Below, piece after piece: positions 29,852 through 43,800 of a stretch of 64,000 nucleotides of DNA (positions within the stretch are counted from its first letter, which is position 1; the number at the start of each line of letters is the position of its first letter). The stretch covers positions 62,001 through 126,000 of the forward strand of contig DAITAZ010000002.1 of assembly GCA_036824045.1 (NCBI GenBank), read 5' to 3'. This DNA is from DAITAZ01 sp036824045. Its GTDB lineage: Bacteria > Pseudomonadota > Gammaproteobacteria > Burkholderiales > Rhodocyclaceae. A program made the position numbers and the translations under genes. The notes beneath the pieces are model-generated. The model saw only the letters and a program-made list of their open reading frames with translations. It was not told the DNA's origin and did no database searches.

Positions 29852-30450
29852 GTACAAGCCTGGTTCACATCGTGGATGACGATGAGGCCATCCGGGATGC
29901 CCTGGCCTGGTTGCTACAAACGCGTCATCTCACCAGCGCCACCTGGCCGTCGGGTGAAGCCTTCCTGGCCGGGACACTGACTGGAGTCAGGGGATGTGTG
30001 GTGATGGACATCCGCATGGGAGGCATGAGTGGGCTGGAGTGTTTTGACCAGATGCTGGAGCGCGGAGATGCCCTGCCAGTGATATTTCTGACCGGCCATG
30101 GCGATGTTCCGCTGGCGGTTGAAGCATTGCGCAAAGGCGCGTATCACTTCATCGAAAAACCGTTCAACGACAACGATCTGGTCAAGATTGTCCAGCAAGC
30201 CTTGGCGCGGGACGCTGCGCGGTGCGAGGCGATGGCCAGCCAGGCATCGGTCAGTGCGCGTCAATCCAGCCTGAGCCCCCGTGAGCAGGAAGTCATGGAG
30301 CGCATCCTCACCGGCAAGCTCAACAAGCAAATCGCCGACGAATTAGGGATTTCCATCCGGACGGTGGAGGTGCACCGGGCACGCATTTTCGAAAAAATGG
30401 GCGTGCGTTCAGCGGTGGAACTCTCCCAACTCCTGTCCGGGCAGCGTTGA
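29848..30450 (+). CDS. dctR: DctR-type response regulator (FixJ/NarL family)
   Basis: 200 residues. The receiver domain has phospho-acceptor Asp54 (VVMDIRMGG) and the conserved lysine in HFIEKPF. The C-terminal LuxR-type helix-turn-helix reads LSPREQEVMERILTGKLNKQ. It is translationally coupled to dctS (ATGA). Its last 42 bases overlap the 3' end of tilS on the other strand. It is likely to activate dctPQM. Confidence 0.87.
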   Translation: MSTSLVHIVDDDEAIRDALAWLLQTRHLTSATWPSGEAFLAGTLTGVRGCVVMDIRMGGMSGLECFDQMLERGDALPVIFLTGHGDVPLAVEALRKGAYHFIEKPFNDNDLVKIVQQALARDAARCEAMASQASVSARQSSLSPREQEVMERILTGKLNKQIADELGISIRTVEVHRARIFEKMGVRSAVELSQLLSGQR

Positions 30451-31779
30451 CGGGCGCCAACAAGGAAGTACCCCGTCTTCGCCAGCTTCGCACGCCCAGC
30501 CGGCCGCTACTCCGACCCCTGCCACCCACACGAGCTCATCACCACACCACAGCAACGGCAGAACCTTTCGCCACCAGGGAGGCACTCCCGCTTCCTGAAA
30601 GAGGTTCTTCAGGCTGCGCCGGGAATGGCCAGGTCCGTGCCGCAGGCGCTCACCGCCAGCGCGGGAACTGATCCGTACTTCAGCCAGTGCCAACTTTGAA
30701 CGGGCGATTCCCTCGCCAACGATTGCTTTGAACGCAAGGACTCCCCCGGCCCACTCAATGGACGATTCTCCTCGCCACACCAATGTAGCAGTGGACGACG
30801 AAACGGGAGGCACAACGATCAGTTCGCCCCGATAACGCCGCAGATAAGCCCCGCCAAGTTCCACGGCCAGCGTGCCGTCGTCGCGCGCACTGAGGCTTTG
30901 ACGAAGCGCTTCTGCGAGAGTGGATTCATCTGGCGCGGGCAAACCCAAGCGATGCAGATGGCGGCGAAGCACGTTACGCGCACGAGCATTCGAGAGCGCT
31001 CTCAGCTTTGCCACCAGCATTGTTCCCCGGGGCGCGCAGATTGTCAGGTCGGCATCGGCCAGATCATCGAGCAACGCGCGCGCTTCCGCGAAATGGCGCG
31101 CGGCCCGCACAAGCGTTCGTGCAGGTGCACCGTATCTCGCCTCAAGCAGAGGGAAGACCTCGTGGCGCAGGAAGTTCCGGGCTAAGCCCGTGTCGGCATT
31201 GCTGGCGTCCTCGACCCATCGCAGCCCGTGGGCACGGGCATAGGACACCAACTCCTTCCGTCCGAGCTCAAGCAGAGGGCGGATCAGCATCGTTCCACCC
31301 GGCAAACTGCTCTCCAGCGCACGTTCTGAAAGGATTCCGGCAGCGCCCGCCACCCCTGCGCCTCGCAGCAAGCGATGCAGGACGGTTTCCGCCTGATCAT
31401 CCTGATGGTGTGCAAGTGCCAACCACCGCGTACCGCAACGGGAGAACACCTGGTAACGGGCGATGCGGGCCGATGCCTCCAGGCCCTTTGAACTGGACCG
31501 ATCCACTTCCACCTGCTCGGACCAGAACGAAACCTGGAGGTCGCGACAAACACCGGCACACCAAGTCAGCCAATCGTCAGCGGCGGGATTCAAACCGTGA
31601 TGCACGTGTACGGCTGTCAGCTCCAACCCGAGTCGGCCGCGCAATCCAGCCAGCACGTGGAGCAACACCGTCGAATCAAGCCCCCCGCTGAACGCCACCG
31701 TTAAGCGGGCCTGGGCAACGCCCCAACCCAGCAACGCTGCCTCGACGACTGCGGGTACTCTTGCCGGATCAATCATCAT
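30409..31779 (-). CDS. tilS: tRNA(Ile)-lysidine synthase
   Basis: 456-residue ATP-dependent enzyme that converts C34 of tRNA-Ile(CAU) to lysidine so that it reads AUA. The PP-loop motif SGGLDS lies near residue 30. The N-type ATP pyrophosphatase domain is followed by the TilS C-terminal domains (RPLLELGRKELVSYA; later PGHSRRSLKNLFQE). I chose ATG 31779 because the frame upstream would enter the accA 3' region. It is downstream of accA, as in many betaproteobacteria. Confidence 0.92.
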   Translation of the reverse strand: MMIDPARVPAVVEAALLGWGVAQARLTVAFSGGLDSTVLLHVLAGLRGRLGLELTAVHVHHGLNPAADDWLTWCAGVCRDLQVSFWSEQVEVDRSSSKGLEASARIARYQVFSRCGTRWLALAHHQDDQAETVLHRLLRGAGVAGAAGILSERALESSLPGGTMLIRPLLELGRKELVSYARAHGLRWVEDASNADTGLARNFLRHEVFPLLEARYGAPARTLVRAARHFAEARALLDDLADADLTICAPRGTMLVAKLRALSNARARNVLRRHLHRLGLPAPDESTLAEALRQSLSARDDGTLAVELGGAYLRRYRGELIVVPPVSSSTATLVWRGESSIEWAGGVLAFKAIVGEGIARSKLALAEVRISSRAGGERLRHGPGHSRRSLKNLFQEAGVPPWWRKVLPLLWCGDELVWVAGVGVAAGWACEAGEDGVLPCWRPSTLPGQELGEFHR

Positions 31780-31798
31780 GGGCCAAAGCCAAAATGAA

Positions 31799-31820
31799 CA
31801 GGGGCTCCGATGAGCCCCTG
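31799..31820 (-). terminator. Hairpin after accA, possible weak terminator
   Basis: CAGGGGCTC and GAGCCCCTG form a 9-bp stem with a CGAT loop, followed on the minus strand by an interrupted T-rich stretch (TTCATTTTGG). It lies between the accA stop and the tilS start, so it may reduce rather than stop transcription into tilS. Confidence 0.5.
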
Positions 31821-31844
31821 GCAATCATAGATCGAGCACCCGTC

Positions 31845-32819
31845 TCAGGACAGAGGCCGTTCCTTGAACCGCCCATACTCCATGAGCCGGTCCAGACGAC
31901 GGGCAATCAGCTCACCGGGGGAGAGATCCGAGACCTGACGAAGCGCTTCCTGCAGAGCACGACGCAAATTCTGGGCGGTAACCCGATGGTCCCGATGGGC
32001 GCCACCCGGAGGCTCGGCAATCACCTTATCCACAAGATTGAGGCTCTTCAAGCGGGCAGCCGTGATGCCCATGATCTCCGCGGCCTCCCCCGCCTTCTCG
32101 GCGCTCTTCCACAGAATCGACGCACAGCCTTCCGGCGAGATCACAGAATAAGTGGAATACTGCATCATCAGCACCGAGTCAGCCACGGCAATGGCCAGCG
32201 CTCCGCCCGAACCACCTTCGCCAATAATCGTCGTGATGATGGGAACCCGCAGTTCAGCCATGACATATATATTATGGCCAATGGCTTCCGACTGCCCCCG
32301 CTCCTCCGCATCGATTCCCGGGTACGCGCCGGGAGTGTCCACGAAAGTGAACACCGGAATCCCGAACTTTTCTGCCAGCCGCATCAATCGCAAAGCTTTG
32401 CGATATCCCTCGGGCCGCGGCATGCCGAAGTTACGGAAGATCTTCTCTTTCGTATCACGCCCTTTCTGGTGGCCGATGACCATACAGCTATGGCCATTGA
32501 AGCGCGCCAGACCACCAACAATGGCATGGTCGTCGGCAAAACTGCGATCTCCGTGGAGTTCTTCGAAATCCGTAAAGATGTGTTCTACGTAATCAAGCGT
32601 ATAAGGCCGCTGGGGATGACGGGCAACCTGAGCGATCTGCCAGGGCGTAAGCTTGGCGTAAATGTCCTTGGTCAGCGCCTGGCTCTTCACTTCCAGCCGA
32701 GAAATCTCTTCCGAAATATCCACGGCTGAATCGTCCTGCACAAACCGCAGGTCCTCAATCTTGGATTGCAGTTCGGCAATGGGCTGTTCAAATTCGAGAA
32801 AAGAGATCTTCATCGCCAA
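31845..32819 (-). CDS. accA: Acetyl-CoA carboxylase carboxyltransferase subunit alpha
   Basis: 324 residues. With AccD it moves the carboxyl group from biotin-carrier AccB to acetyl-CoA, giving malonyl-CoA for fatty-acid synthesis. The N-terminus [19 protein letters not shown] and the crotonase-fold segments [11 protein letters not shown] and [12 protein letters not shown] are characteristic. Length is normal (about 320). It starts 70 bases after def. Confidence 0.97.
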   Translation of the reverse strand: MAMKISFLEFEQPIAELQSKIEDLRFVQDDSAVDISEEISRLEVKSQALTKDIYAKLTPWQIAQVARHPQRPYTLDYVEHIFTDFEELHGDRSFADDHAIVGGLARFNGHSCMVIGHQKGRDTKEKIFRNFGMPRPEGYRKALRLMRLAEKFGIPVFTFVDTPGAYPGIDAEERGQSEAIGHNIYVMAELRVPIITTIIGEGGSGGALAIAVADSVLMMQYSTYSVISPEGCASILWKSAEKAGEAAEIMGITAARLKSLNLVDKVIAEPPGGAHRDHRVTAQNLRRALQEALRQVSDLSPGELIARRLDRLMEYGRFKERPLS

Positions 32820-32889
32820 AGACGAGGGTCAAGAAAGAGGCGGATTCTACCTGAACAGCGCCAGCGGCACTTCTCCACTGCAAGCGCCC

Positions 32890-33423
32890 TCAATCGCCCG
32901 ATTGCGCATCCATCCCCGGGAACAGCACGTCAGAGAACCCGAAACGCGCGAAATCCCGGACCCGCGACGGATAGAGAATGCCGTCCAGATGGTCGCATTC
33001 ATGCTGCACCACTCTGGCGTGAAAACCTTCAACCGTGCGGTCGATGATCACGCCGTGCTGATCACGACCGGTGTAGCGCAAGCGGCGCCAACGCGGCACA
33101 CAGCCTCGCAGGCCGGGCACTGAAAGGCACCCCTCCCACCCCTCCTCCTCCTCCGCCCCCAAGGGAATCAGCTCGGGGTTGATCAGCACCGTAAAGGGGA
33201 CGCTCTCCGCGTGGGGGTAGCGCGGATTCCGATCGAACCCGAAAATCACCACGCGCAGGCCCACACCGATCTGGGGCGCCGCCAAACCCGCGCCGGCCAG
33301 ATGCGCCATGGTGTCCCGCATGTCCTGGATCAGCGCCCCCAGTTCCTTGGCGTCGAAATCGGTCACTTCCTGCGCCCGCGCGAGCAAGCATGGATGCCCC
33401 ATGCGCAGTACTTCGCGGATCAT
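32890..33423 (-). CDS. def: Peptide deformylase
   Basis: 177-residue metalloenzyme that removes the formyl group from nascent proteins. Motif 1 is GLAAPQIGV, motif 2 is EGCLSVPG with the metal-binding cysteine, and motif 3 is QHECDHLDG with two histidines and the catalytic glutamate. I chose ATG 33423 since it overlaps the upstream phosphorylase stop as ATGA. An in-frame GTG lies at 33432. This def is not beside fmt, so a second copy probably exists elsewhere. Confidence 0.93.
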   Translation of the reverse strand: MIREVLRMGHPCLLARAQEVTDFDAKELGALIQDMRDTMAHLAGAGLAAPQIGVGLRVVIFGFDRNPRYPHAESVPFTVLINPELIPLGAEEEEGWEGCLSVPGLRGCVPRWRRLRYTGRDQHGVIIDRTVEGFHARVVQHECDHLDGILYPSRVRDFARFGFSDVLFPGMDAQSGD

Positions 33424-34157
33424 GGCGCGCACAGGTGATCAAGAATACGCCGGACCCGGCCCATCGCCGTCCGGAGCGTTTCCTCGATCGTTTCCATGTG
33501 AATGATTTCTGTGCTGTCACCGCGGCCAGCCGCGTGGTTCGCCACGGGATTGATTGCCGCATAAGGCAAATCCAGCTCCCTCGCCAGCGCAGCCTCCGGC
33601 ATGCCCGTCATGCCCACCAAATCGGCCCCGTCACGCTCCAACCGGTTGATTTCCGCCGCCGTTTCCAGCCGTGGCCCCTGGGTGGCGGCATACACCCCGC
33701 CGTCCACAACCGCCTCACCCGCTTCTCCGGCGGCATCCAGAATGCGAACCCGCAGATCTGCATCGTAAGGATGGGTGAAATCCACATGCACCACAGGCTC
33801 CTCCCCGCCTTCGAAGTAGGTGCTCTTGCGCCCCCAGGTGTAGTCGATGATCTGGGAGGGAACGACCAATACGCCGGGGCCCAGATCTGAGCGTATACCA
33901 CCCACCGACGCCACCGAGACCACACCTTTCGCACCCGCCTCCCGCAAGGCCCACATGTTCGCGCGGTAGTTCACCAGATGGGGGGGAATGGTGTGGCCAT
34001 AGCCGTGGCGGGCCAGGAACACCACCTCACGTTGGCATATCCGCCCGAACAACAGTGCGCCAGACGGCTCTCCCCAAGGGGTTCGCACCACCTCCCGGCG
34101 CACCACGTCCAGATTGGCGAGCTGTGTCAGCCCGCTCCCGCCAATGATTGCCAGCAT
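33420..34157 (-). CDS. S-methyl-5'-thioinosine phosphorylase (MTAP/PNP family)
   Basis: 245-residue purine phosphorylase. [10 protein letters not shown] is the phosphate-binding start, with [23 protein letters not shown] and [18 protein letters not shown] following. Human MTAP has acidic residues in the purine loop; this protein reads [10 protein letters not shown], with asparagine, which fits enzymes that prefer 6-oxopurines such as Pseudomonas MTIP. It would split methylthioinosine into hypoxanthine and methylthioribose-1-phosphate. hpt, which reuses hypoxanthine, is 2 kb away. Start ATG 34157 gives the normal N-terminus. Confidence 0.85.
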   Translation of the reverse strand: MLAIIGGSGLTQLANLDVVRREVVRTPWGEPSGALLFGRICQREVVFLARHGYGHTIPPHLVNYRANMWALREAGAKGVVSVASVGGIRSDLGPGVLVVPSQIIDYTWGRKSTYFEGGEEPVVHVDFTHPYDADLRVRILDAAGEAGEAVVDGGVYAATQGPRLETAAEINRLERDGADLVGMTGMPEAALARELDLPYAAINPVANHAAGRGDSTEIIHMETIEETLRTAMGRVRRILDHLCAP

Positions 34158-34221
34158 GTTCGTAAGCCCATGAAAAACCGGAAATTCTAACACGTCGAGA
34201 GCGACGCATCCGGGCCTGCCA

Positions 34222-34230
34222 TGTTACAAT
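34222..34230 (+). promoter_or_regulatory. Putative extended -10 promoter element for typA
   Basis: TGTTACAAT (TG-N-TACAAT) lies 32 bases before the typA start. No clear -35 element was found, which is common for extended -10 promoters. Confidence 0.45.
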
Positions 34231-34262
34231 CCAAAGCTTTTATTGTGCAGCGCAATACAACC

Positions 34263-36080
34263 ATGACCCGTGCCATCCGCAACATTGCCATCATCGCCCA
34301 CGTGGACCATGGCAAAACCACGCTCGTAGATCAGCTTCTGCGCCAATCCGGCACCTTCCGCAGCAACCAGCAGGTGGCGGAACGGGTGATGGACTCCAAT
34401 GATCTGGAAAAAGAGCGGGGCATCACCATCCTGGCGAAAAACTGTGCTATCGAGTACGAAGGCACTCACATCAATATCGTGGACACCCCTGGCCACGCAG
34501 ATTTCGGCGGCGAAGTTGAGCGCGTGCTCTCGATGGTGGACGGTGTGCTACTGCTGGTGGATGCGGTCGAGGGCCCCATGCCCCAGACCCGCTTCGTGAC
34601 CCGCAAGGCACTCGCGCAGGGCTTGCGGCCCATCGTCGTCATCAACAAGATCGACCGCCCCGGTTCCCGCCCTGACTGGGTCATCAATCACACATTCGAT
34701 CTCTTCGACAAACTGGGAGCAACGGAAGAGCAGCTCGATTTCCCGGTCGTATACGCATCAGCCTTGAATGGCTACGCAATGCTTGAAGCCGATAAACCAG
34801 GCGTCGACATGCGCCCCCTTTTCGAAGCCATCCTGGAGCACGTACCCCAGCCTGAAGTGGACTCGGAGGGGCCCCTGCAGATTCAGATTTGCTCGCTGGA
34901 CTACTCCACCTACATCGGCCAACTCGGCATCGGTCGGGTCAAGCGCGGCTCCATCCGCCCCAACCAGGAAGTCGCCGTGCTCTACGGAGAAGAAGCCAAG
35001 GGGAAAGCCAAGGTCGGCCAGGTGCTTACCTTCAAGGGCCTAGAGCGCAGCGCCGCGGACTATGCCGAAGCCGGCGACATCGTGCTCATTTCCGGCATTG
35101 AACAAGTAGGCATCGGCGTCACCCTCTGCGATCCCGACACGCCTGAAGGCTTGGCCCCGATTGCGGTGGATGAACCCACCCTCACCATGAATTTCATGGT
35201 CAACACTTCTTCCCTTGCGGGACGTGAAGGCAAGTTCGTGACCAGCCGGCAGATCCGGGAGCGCCTGGAAAAGGAACTGCTGAAGAACGTGGCGCTGCGG
35301 GTTAACTTCACCGACGATGCCGACGTCTTCGAAGTTTCCGGCCGGGGCGAGCTGCACCTGACCATCCTGCTCGAGAACATGCGGCGTGAAGGGTATGAAC
35401 TTGCCGTGGGCCGTCCCCGCGTGGTGTTCAAGGACATCAACGGGGAGCGCTACGAGCCCTACGAGATGCTCACCGTCGATGTGGAGGAGTCCCACCAAGG
35501 CGGCGTCATGGAGGAACTGGGGCGCCGCCGGGGCGAAATGCAGGACATGCAACCCGACGGGAAAGGTCGGGTTCGGCTCGAGTACAGAATTCCCGCCCGA
35601 GGGCTCATTGGTTTTCAGGGGGAGTTCCTCACCCTCACCCGTGGCACCGGTCTGGCCAGCCACGTCTTCGACGATTATGGCCCAATGGCGGGAGCCATGT
35701 CCGAACGGCGCAACGGGGTACTGATCTCCCAGAATGACGGCGAAGCCGTTGCCTATGCCCTGTGGAACCTTCAGGACAGGGGACGCATGTTCGTCAATCC
35801 AGGAGACGTGCTCTACGAGGGCATGATCATTGGCATCCATAGCCGGGACAACGACCTGGTGGTCAATCCCATCAAGGGCAAGCAACTCACCAACGTGCGC
35901 GCTTCCGGCAAAGACGAGGCAATCAACCTGACTCCGCCGATCCAGCTTACTCTGGAGTCCGCCATCGAATTCATCGCCGACGATGAACTCGTGGAAGTCA
36001 CCCCCAAGTCCATTCGACTGCGCAAGCGCTTCCTCAAGGAACACGAGCGCAAGCGCGCCAGCCGCGAAGCAGAGCAGTAA
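34263..36080 (+). CDS. typA: Translational GTPase TypA/BipA
   Basis: 605 residues, related to EF-G and LepA. G1 is [10 protein letters not shown]3 is DTPGHADF and G4 is [13 protein letters not shown]. The C-terminal TypA domain includes [21 protein letters not shown]. TypA binds ribosomes and helps 50S assembly and growth under cold and other stress. The ATG at 34263 gives the conserved N-terminus [12 protein letters not shown]. It is the only plus-strand gene in this stretch and ends at a bidirectional terminator. Confidence 0.97.
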   Translation: MTRAIRNIAIIAHVDHGKTTLVDQLLRQSGTFRSNQQVAERVMDSNDLEKERGITILAKNCAIEYEGTHINIVDTPGHADFGGEVERVLSMVDGVLLLVDAVEGPMPQTRFVTRKALAQGLRPIVVINKIDRPGSRPDWVINHTFDLFDKLGATEEQLDFPVVYASALNGYAMLEADKPGVDMRPLFEAILEHVPQPEVDSEGPLQIQICSLDYSTYIGQLGIGRVKRGSIRPNQEVAVLYGEEAKGKAKVGQVLTFKGLERSAADYAEAGDIVLISGIEQVGIGVTLCDPDTPEGLAPIAVDEPTLTMNFMVNTSSLAGREGKFVTSRQIRERLEKELLKNVALRVNFTDDADVFEVSGRGELHLTILLENMRREGYELAVGRPRVVFKDINGERYEPYEMLTVDVEESHQGGVMEELGRRRGEMQDMQPDGKGRVRLEYRIPARGLIGFQGEFLTLTRGTGLASHVFDDYGPMAGAMSERRNGVLISQNDGEAVAYALWNLQDRGRMFVNPGDVLYEGMIIGIHSRDNDLVVNPIKGKQLTNVRASGKDEAINLTPPIQLTLESAIEFIADDELVEVTPKSIRLRKRFLKEHERKRASREAEQ

Positions 36081-36111
36081 TCACTCTGGCGGAGTTCCGC
36101 ACGTTGCAATG

Positions 36112-36142
36112 AAAAAAGGGAACCTCCTGGGTTCCCTTTTTT
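36112..36142. terminator. Bidirectional terminator between typA and hpt
   Basis: AAAAAAGGGAACC and GGTTCCCTTTTTT form a 13-bp stem. It has T6 at its right end on the plus strand and T6 on the minus strand, so it can serve both converging genes. Confidence 0.9.
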
Positions 36143-36163
36143 GTCTGGAACGGAAGTCGCCAA

Positions 36164-36718
36164 TCAATCGCAGGCCAGCGCCCGAACCTGAGGCAGATTC
36201 CTCCAGGCACCTTTCACATCCATCCCGAAACCAAACACATAGCGATTTGGCACCGTCACCCCGACGAAATCGGCAGTAATGGGTTTGCTCAACCCCGTGT
36301 CTTTGTCCGCGAATACCGCGCACAGGCACTCGGTGGCACCCTGCTCAAGCACCCACTTCCGCAATGCCGCGAGCGTAACGCCCTCGTCCAGAATGTCGTC
36401 CACCAGCAGCACCCTGCGACCAGCCAGGGCAACTCGCGGTGTGGCCAGCCATTCAAGGGCGCCGCCAGCGGTCTTGTCGCCATAACGGGTCACGTGAACG
36501 TAGTCCAGGTCCAGGGGAAACGCCAACCGCGGCAGCAACTGACCGGCAAACACAACGGCTCCGGTCATGACGGTCAGCACTACAGGATTGGCATCACACA
36601 ACCGCACGGAGATCTCGGACGCCAGTCGGTCGAGAGCCTGGCTGATCGCGACCTCATCCACGAGCAAATCCGAAGCCCTCAGCAACCCATGTGCGTCAGA
36701 GTCTGGCATGTTTGGCAT
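36164..36718 (-). CDS. hpt: Hypoxanthine(-guanine) phosphoribosyltransferase
   Basis: About 184 residues. The PRPP-binding motif VLLVDDILDEGVTL is characteristic, with TVMTGAVVFAGQLLPRL before it and PNRYVFGFGMDVKGAWRNL near the end. The enzyme converts hypoxanthine or guanine to IMP or GMP. Start candidates are ATG 36718 and 36709; neither has a strong Shine-Dalgarno. It lies downstream of galU. It would use the hypoxanthine made by the phosphorylase at 33420-34157. Confidence 0.92.
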   Translation of the reverse strand: MPNMPDSDAHGLLRASDLLVDEVAISQALDRLASEISVRLCDANPVVLTVMTGAVVFAGQLLPRLAFPLDLDYVHVTRYGDKTAGGALEWLATPRVALAGRRVLLVDDILDEGVTLAALRKWVLEQGATECLCAVFADKDTGLSKPITADFVGVTVPNRYVFGFGMDVKGAWRNLPQVRALACD

Positions 36719-36746
36719 CCACGATTTCTGAGGTGACCGGATCCGA

Positions 36747-37628
36747 TCAGCAGCCGCCCGCCGCATGCATGGCCGCAAGATACTCCCGGAACTGGCTTCC
36801 CACCTCGGGGTGCTTCAGGCCCAGCGACACAGTGGCTTCCAGGTACCCCAGTTTGGAGCCACAGTCATAGCGGGTACCTTCGAACGGGAATGCCAGCACC
36901 GCCTCATGCTTCAACAAGGCAGCAATGGCGTCGGTGAGCTGGATTTCGCCACCAGCCCCAGGCTGCACCCGCCGCAGATGATCGAAAATTGCGCCAGAGA
37001 GCACATACCGCCCGACCACAGCAAGGTTGGACGGTGCCACGGCGGGATCCGGCTTTTCCACAATGCCGGTCACCCACTTGATCTTGCCGTTCTCCGCCTC
37101 GGTACTAACGATGCCGTACTGACGGGTTTGATCCTTGGGGACTTCCTGGACCCCCAGTACCGAGCAGCGGTGGTAGTCATAGGCCTGAACCATCTGGGCG
37201 AGCGCAGGCGTTTCCGCATCGATCAAGTCGTCCGCCAGCAGGACCGCGAAGGGCTCGTCCCCGACCACGGGCGCTGCGCACAACACGGCGTGTCCAAGCC
37301 CCAAGGGTTCCGGCTGACGGATGTAGATGCAGTTCACGTGCTTGGGAACCGTCTCCTGCACGAGATGCAGCAGTCCACCCTTGCCCCGGGCAGCCAGTTC
37401 CGTCTCCAGTTCATATGCTTTATCGAAGTGATCTTCGATGGCCCTCTTGGTCCGCCCCGTGACGAATACCAGTTCCGTCACACCCGCAGCCACGGCCTCC
37501 TCCACCGCATACTGGATGAGGGGCTTGTCCACGATGGGCATCATCTCCTTCGGGCTGGCTTTCGTCGCGGGGAGAAAACGGGTCCCGAAACCCGCCACGG
37601 GAAACACAGCCTTGGTAACTTTTTTCAT
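36747..37628 (-). CDS. galU: UTP-glucose-1-phosphate uridylyltransferase
   Basis: 293 residues; makes UDP-glucose for surface polysaccharides and trehalose or galactose metabolism. The nucleotidyltransferase motif [17 protein letters not shown] is near the N-terminus, followed by [15 protein letters not shown] and, further on, [15 protein letters not shown]. It starts 6 bases after the ligA stop, so ligA and galU are likely co-transcribed. Confidence 0.96.
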   Translation of the reverse strand: MKKVTKAVFPVAGFGTRFLPATKASPKEMMPIVDKPLIQYAVEEAVAAGVTELVFVTGRTKRAIEDHFDKAYELETELAARGKGGLLHLVQETVPKHVNCIYIRQPEPLGLGHAVLCAAPVVGDEPFAVLLADDLIDAETPALAQMVQAYDYHRCSVLGVQEVPKDQTRQYGIVSTEAENGKIKWVTGIVEKPDPAVAPSNLAVVGRYVLSGAIFDHLRRVQPGAGGEIQLTDAIAALLKHEAVLAFPFEGTRYDCGSKLGYLEATVSLGLKHPEVGSQFREYLAAMHAAGGC

Positions 37629-37634
37629 TCTCAG

Positions 37635-40804
<3,170 letters not shown>

Positions 40805-40845
40805 TCCGTTATCTGCCTGGGGGCCCCTCCGTCCTGACGACGGTT

Positions 40846-43800
40846 TCAGGCGGCCGCGTCTTCGCGCAGGCGCAGCGCTTCTTCCATGTCCACTTCAACC
40901 ACGCGGGAAACGCCCTGCTCCTGCATGGTGACGCCGACCAATTGCTGCGCCAGTTCCATGGTGATCTTGTTGTGACTGATGAAAATGAACTGAGTCTGCG
41001 CCGACATCCGCCGCACCATGTCACAGAATCGCTCGGTGTTGCTGTCGTCCAGCGGCGCATCCACCTCGTCCAGCATACAGAAGGGTGCAGGATTGAGCTG
41101 GAATAGGGAGAATACCAGAGCGATGGCGGTTAACGCCTTTTCACCGCCGGACAACAAGTGGATGGAGCTGTTTTTCTTGCCGGGTGGTCGGGCAACGATC
41201 TGGATGCCAGAGTCGAGAATCTCATCGCCTGTCAACACGAGCCGCGCCTCTCCGCCACCAAACAACTCCGGAAACAAGGTACCGAACTGGGTATTTACCG
41301 CTTCGTAGGTATCACTCAACTGCGCCCGGGTTTCTCGGTCAATCCGGCGGATCGCTTCCTCCAGGGTAGCAATGGCACGGTTGAGGTCGTCCGACTGGGC
41401 GCCCAGGTACCCTGCGCGCTCCCGTGCCCGGCCCAATTCGTCCAGGGCCGCAAGGTTGACCGGCCCCAACTCTTCGATCTGGCGAGTCAGCCGGTTGATA
41501 TCCCTTTGCAGCAGAGTCTCCTTCAAGCCGTCGGCGGCCATGGCTACGGCCTGCAACGCCGCCTCGTCCGCACCGGATTCCTCTAGCCGGGCTGCGAATT
41601 GGGCTTCGCTGAGGGCGGCGGCTTGCTGGGCCAGCCGCAACTGGCTCAAGCGCTCGCGCAAAGGATGCAAGCTTTGCTCCGTCCGCAAGCGCTCCTCCTC
41701 GAGCATGCGCAACTTGGCAGAAACCTCCTCGTAGGCGTTTCGGCAATCCAGCAGTCTTTCCTCTTTCTCCCCCCGAGAGGACAAGGTCGCGAGAAGACGG
41801 TCCTGCAACGTCTGTTCGTCCAAGGCTCCCAATTCACCCTGCGCGACTTCGGTCTCACCTGCGATTCGCTCAAGCTGGACCATGGCGAGCGCCTGTGTTT
41901 GGCGGGAAACCTCAAGTTGCTGGGCGAGTTCGCGCTCCGAAAAGCGCATTTCCCGCAGTTCCCGCTCCGCCTGCTGGGCGAGATTTCGCGCGTCCCGGAG
42001 CAACATCTCTGTGCGCTGATACAAAAGGAGCTCGGAGTCACTGGACCCGAGCAGTTCTTCCAGGCGCGCCTGTCCGGCTTCCAAGGCCGCCACGGCCTGA
42101 TCCCGCAGTCCCTCTTCCTTCAGCTGCGACTCGGCCAGTTCCGCCAGATCGCGGGTCAGTCGCGCCTTGTGCTCCTCCGATCGCCTCAGCACTTGTTCAA
42201 GCTTGAGTTGCGCCATACGCTGCCGGTGCAGTTCCTGCTGCAAACCCTCGGCTTGGGTGCGCGCACCTGAGGCAGCAGTGCGCGAATTCTCAAGGGCCTC
42301 TTCCGCCGCTTGCAGCGCAAGAAGCGCCTCGCGGTGCCGCGCCTCCTGAGCGTCCGTCTGCGCCTCTAGCAGTTCGAGCTCTCTCTGGCGTTCAAGCAAA
42401 CCGTGACTGGCCGCATCCGGTGCGTGGATCACCACACCGCCCCGATCCGCAACCCGGCCCAGCCGATCCACCAGTACTTCACCCGATGCGAGCTGCTCGC
42501 GCATGCCCTGCGCGCTATCCAGATCCTCCACGGCGTATGTCCCGGCCAGCCAGTGACGCAATCCGTCCCCCCACGCGCCTGCGCATTCCACCATCCGGGA
42601 CAAAAGCTCCATGCCTTCCCGATGCACCTCCCGAAGCTCATCAGGCACTCGAACAGGGAGAAGCAACGCAACTGTTTGGCGCGCCGAGTCCCGTGGGAGG
42701 TCGCCCGCCGTCCACCGCACGGCGCGCAAACGCTCGCGCAATACCGCCTCAACCGCTAACTCCCAACCCGCACTGACGCGAATGTGTTGCCACAAGGCGT
42801 CGTCACCCTTCAGGCCGTGGCGGTGCAGCCAATCTTCCAGCGGCCCCCCACGCCCAAGCTTGTGCTGCAACTGGGCCAGCGCATGGAATTTCGCCCTCGT
42901 CTCGTTGGCGGAGCGAGCAGCCGTTTTCTCACGCTGAAGCGCTTCGTGCTGGGCAGATTTGAATTCACGGGCCTGCTCTTCCAGCAAAGCAGCGGAGTCG
43001 GCCTGTGCCTCCAGCCGCGCCTCGAGCAACGCGATAGACTCACTCACTCGCGCCAGTTCGATCACATCCACGCAATCGTGGTCACTTTCCCCGCTGCTTG
43101 CCTCGAGGCGATCCCGCCGTTGGGCGAGCGCGGCCAGCGCCCGCTCCGCCGCTTGCAGCCGGGCTTCTTCCACCTTCACCTGCTGTTCGGTGAGCGCCAC
43201 TTGCTGACGAATCGAGTCGTAAGCCCTGCGCGCAGCTTCATGATCCGCTTCACGGTCGGGAACTTTGGCCGCGGCAATCTCATGCCGCTCCTCCAGCACA
43301 CACGCCTGGATCGCGACCTGCTCGATTTGCTGGCCCAACGCCACTTGCGCCAGATCCGCCTCGGCCTGTTGTCCCGCCCACCGCTGTCTCTCGGCACCAA
43401 GAGCGCCCAACCGGGCCAGCGCTTTTTCCCGGGATTCCCTCAAGTGGCGTTGTTCGGCCTCCAGCCGTGCCAACTCGGCATTGACCTCGAACAAGCGGTT
43501 TTGGGCGTGGTGTACCGCATCGCCTGCCGTGTGGTGCTCAAGGCGAGTGGCTTCAAGGCTTGCCTCCACGTGCCGCAACTGTGCGACCACGGATTCGAGC
43601 CCTGCCTCCCCTGCGCTTAACTCCACACCAAGGCGGTGTCGTTCTCCGGCGGCGTCACTCCGTTTGATCCACCACAGAAGCTGTTGTCGGCGCAGGAGCT
43701 CTGCCTGGAACCCCTGGTATTGCTCCGCAACCCGTGCCTGACTCTCAAGCCGCCCCAACTGTTGGGCCAGTTCCCCCCGAATGTCTTCCAGTCGGGCGAG

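Noticed and set aside
35040..36044. 334-codon open frame on the minus strand
   Set aside because: Fully antisense to typA, whose product is unmistakable along its whole length.
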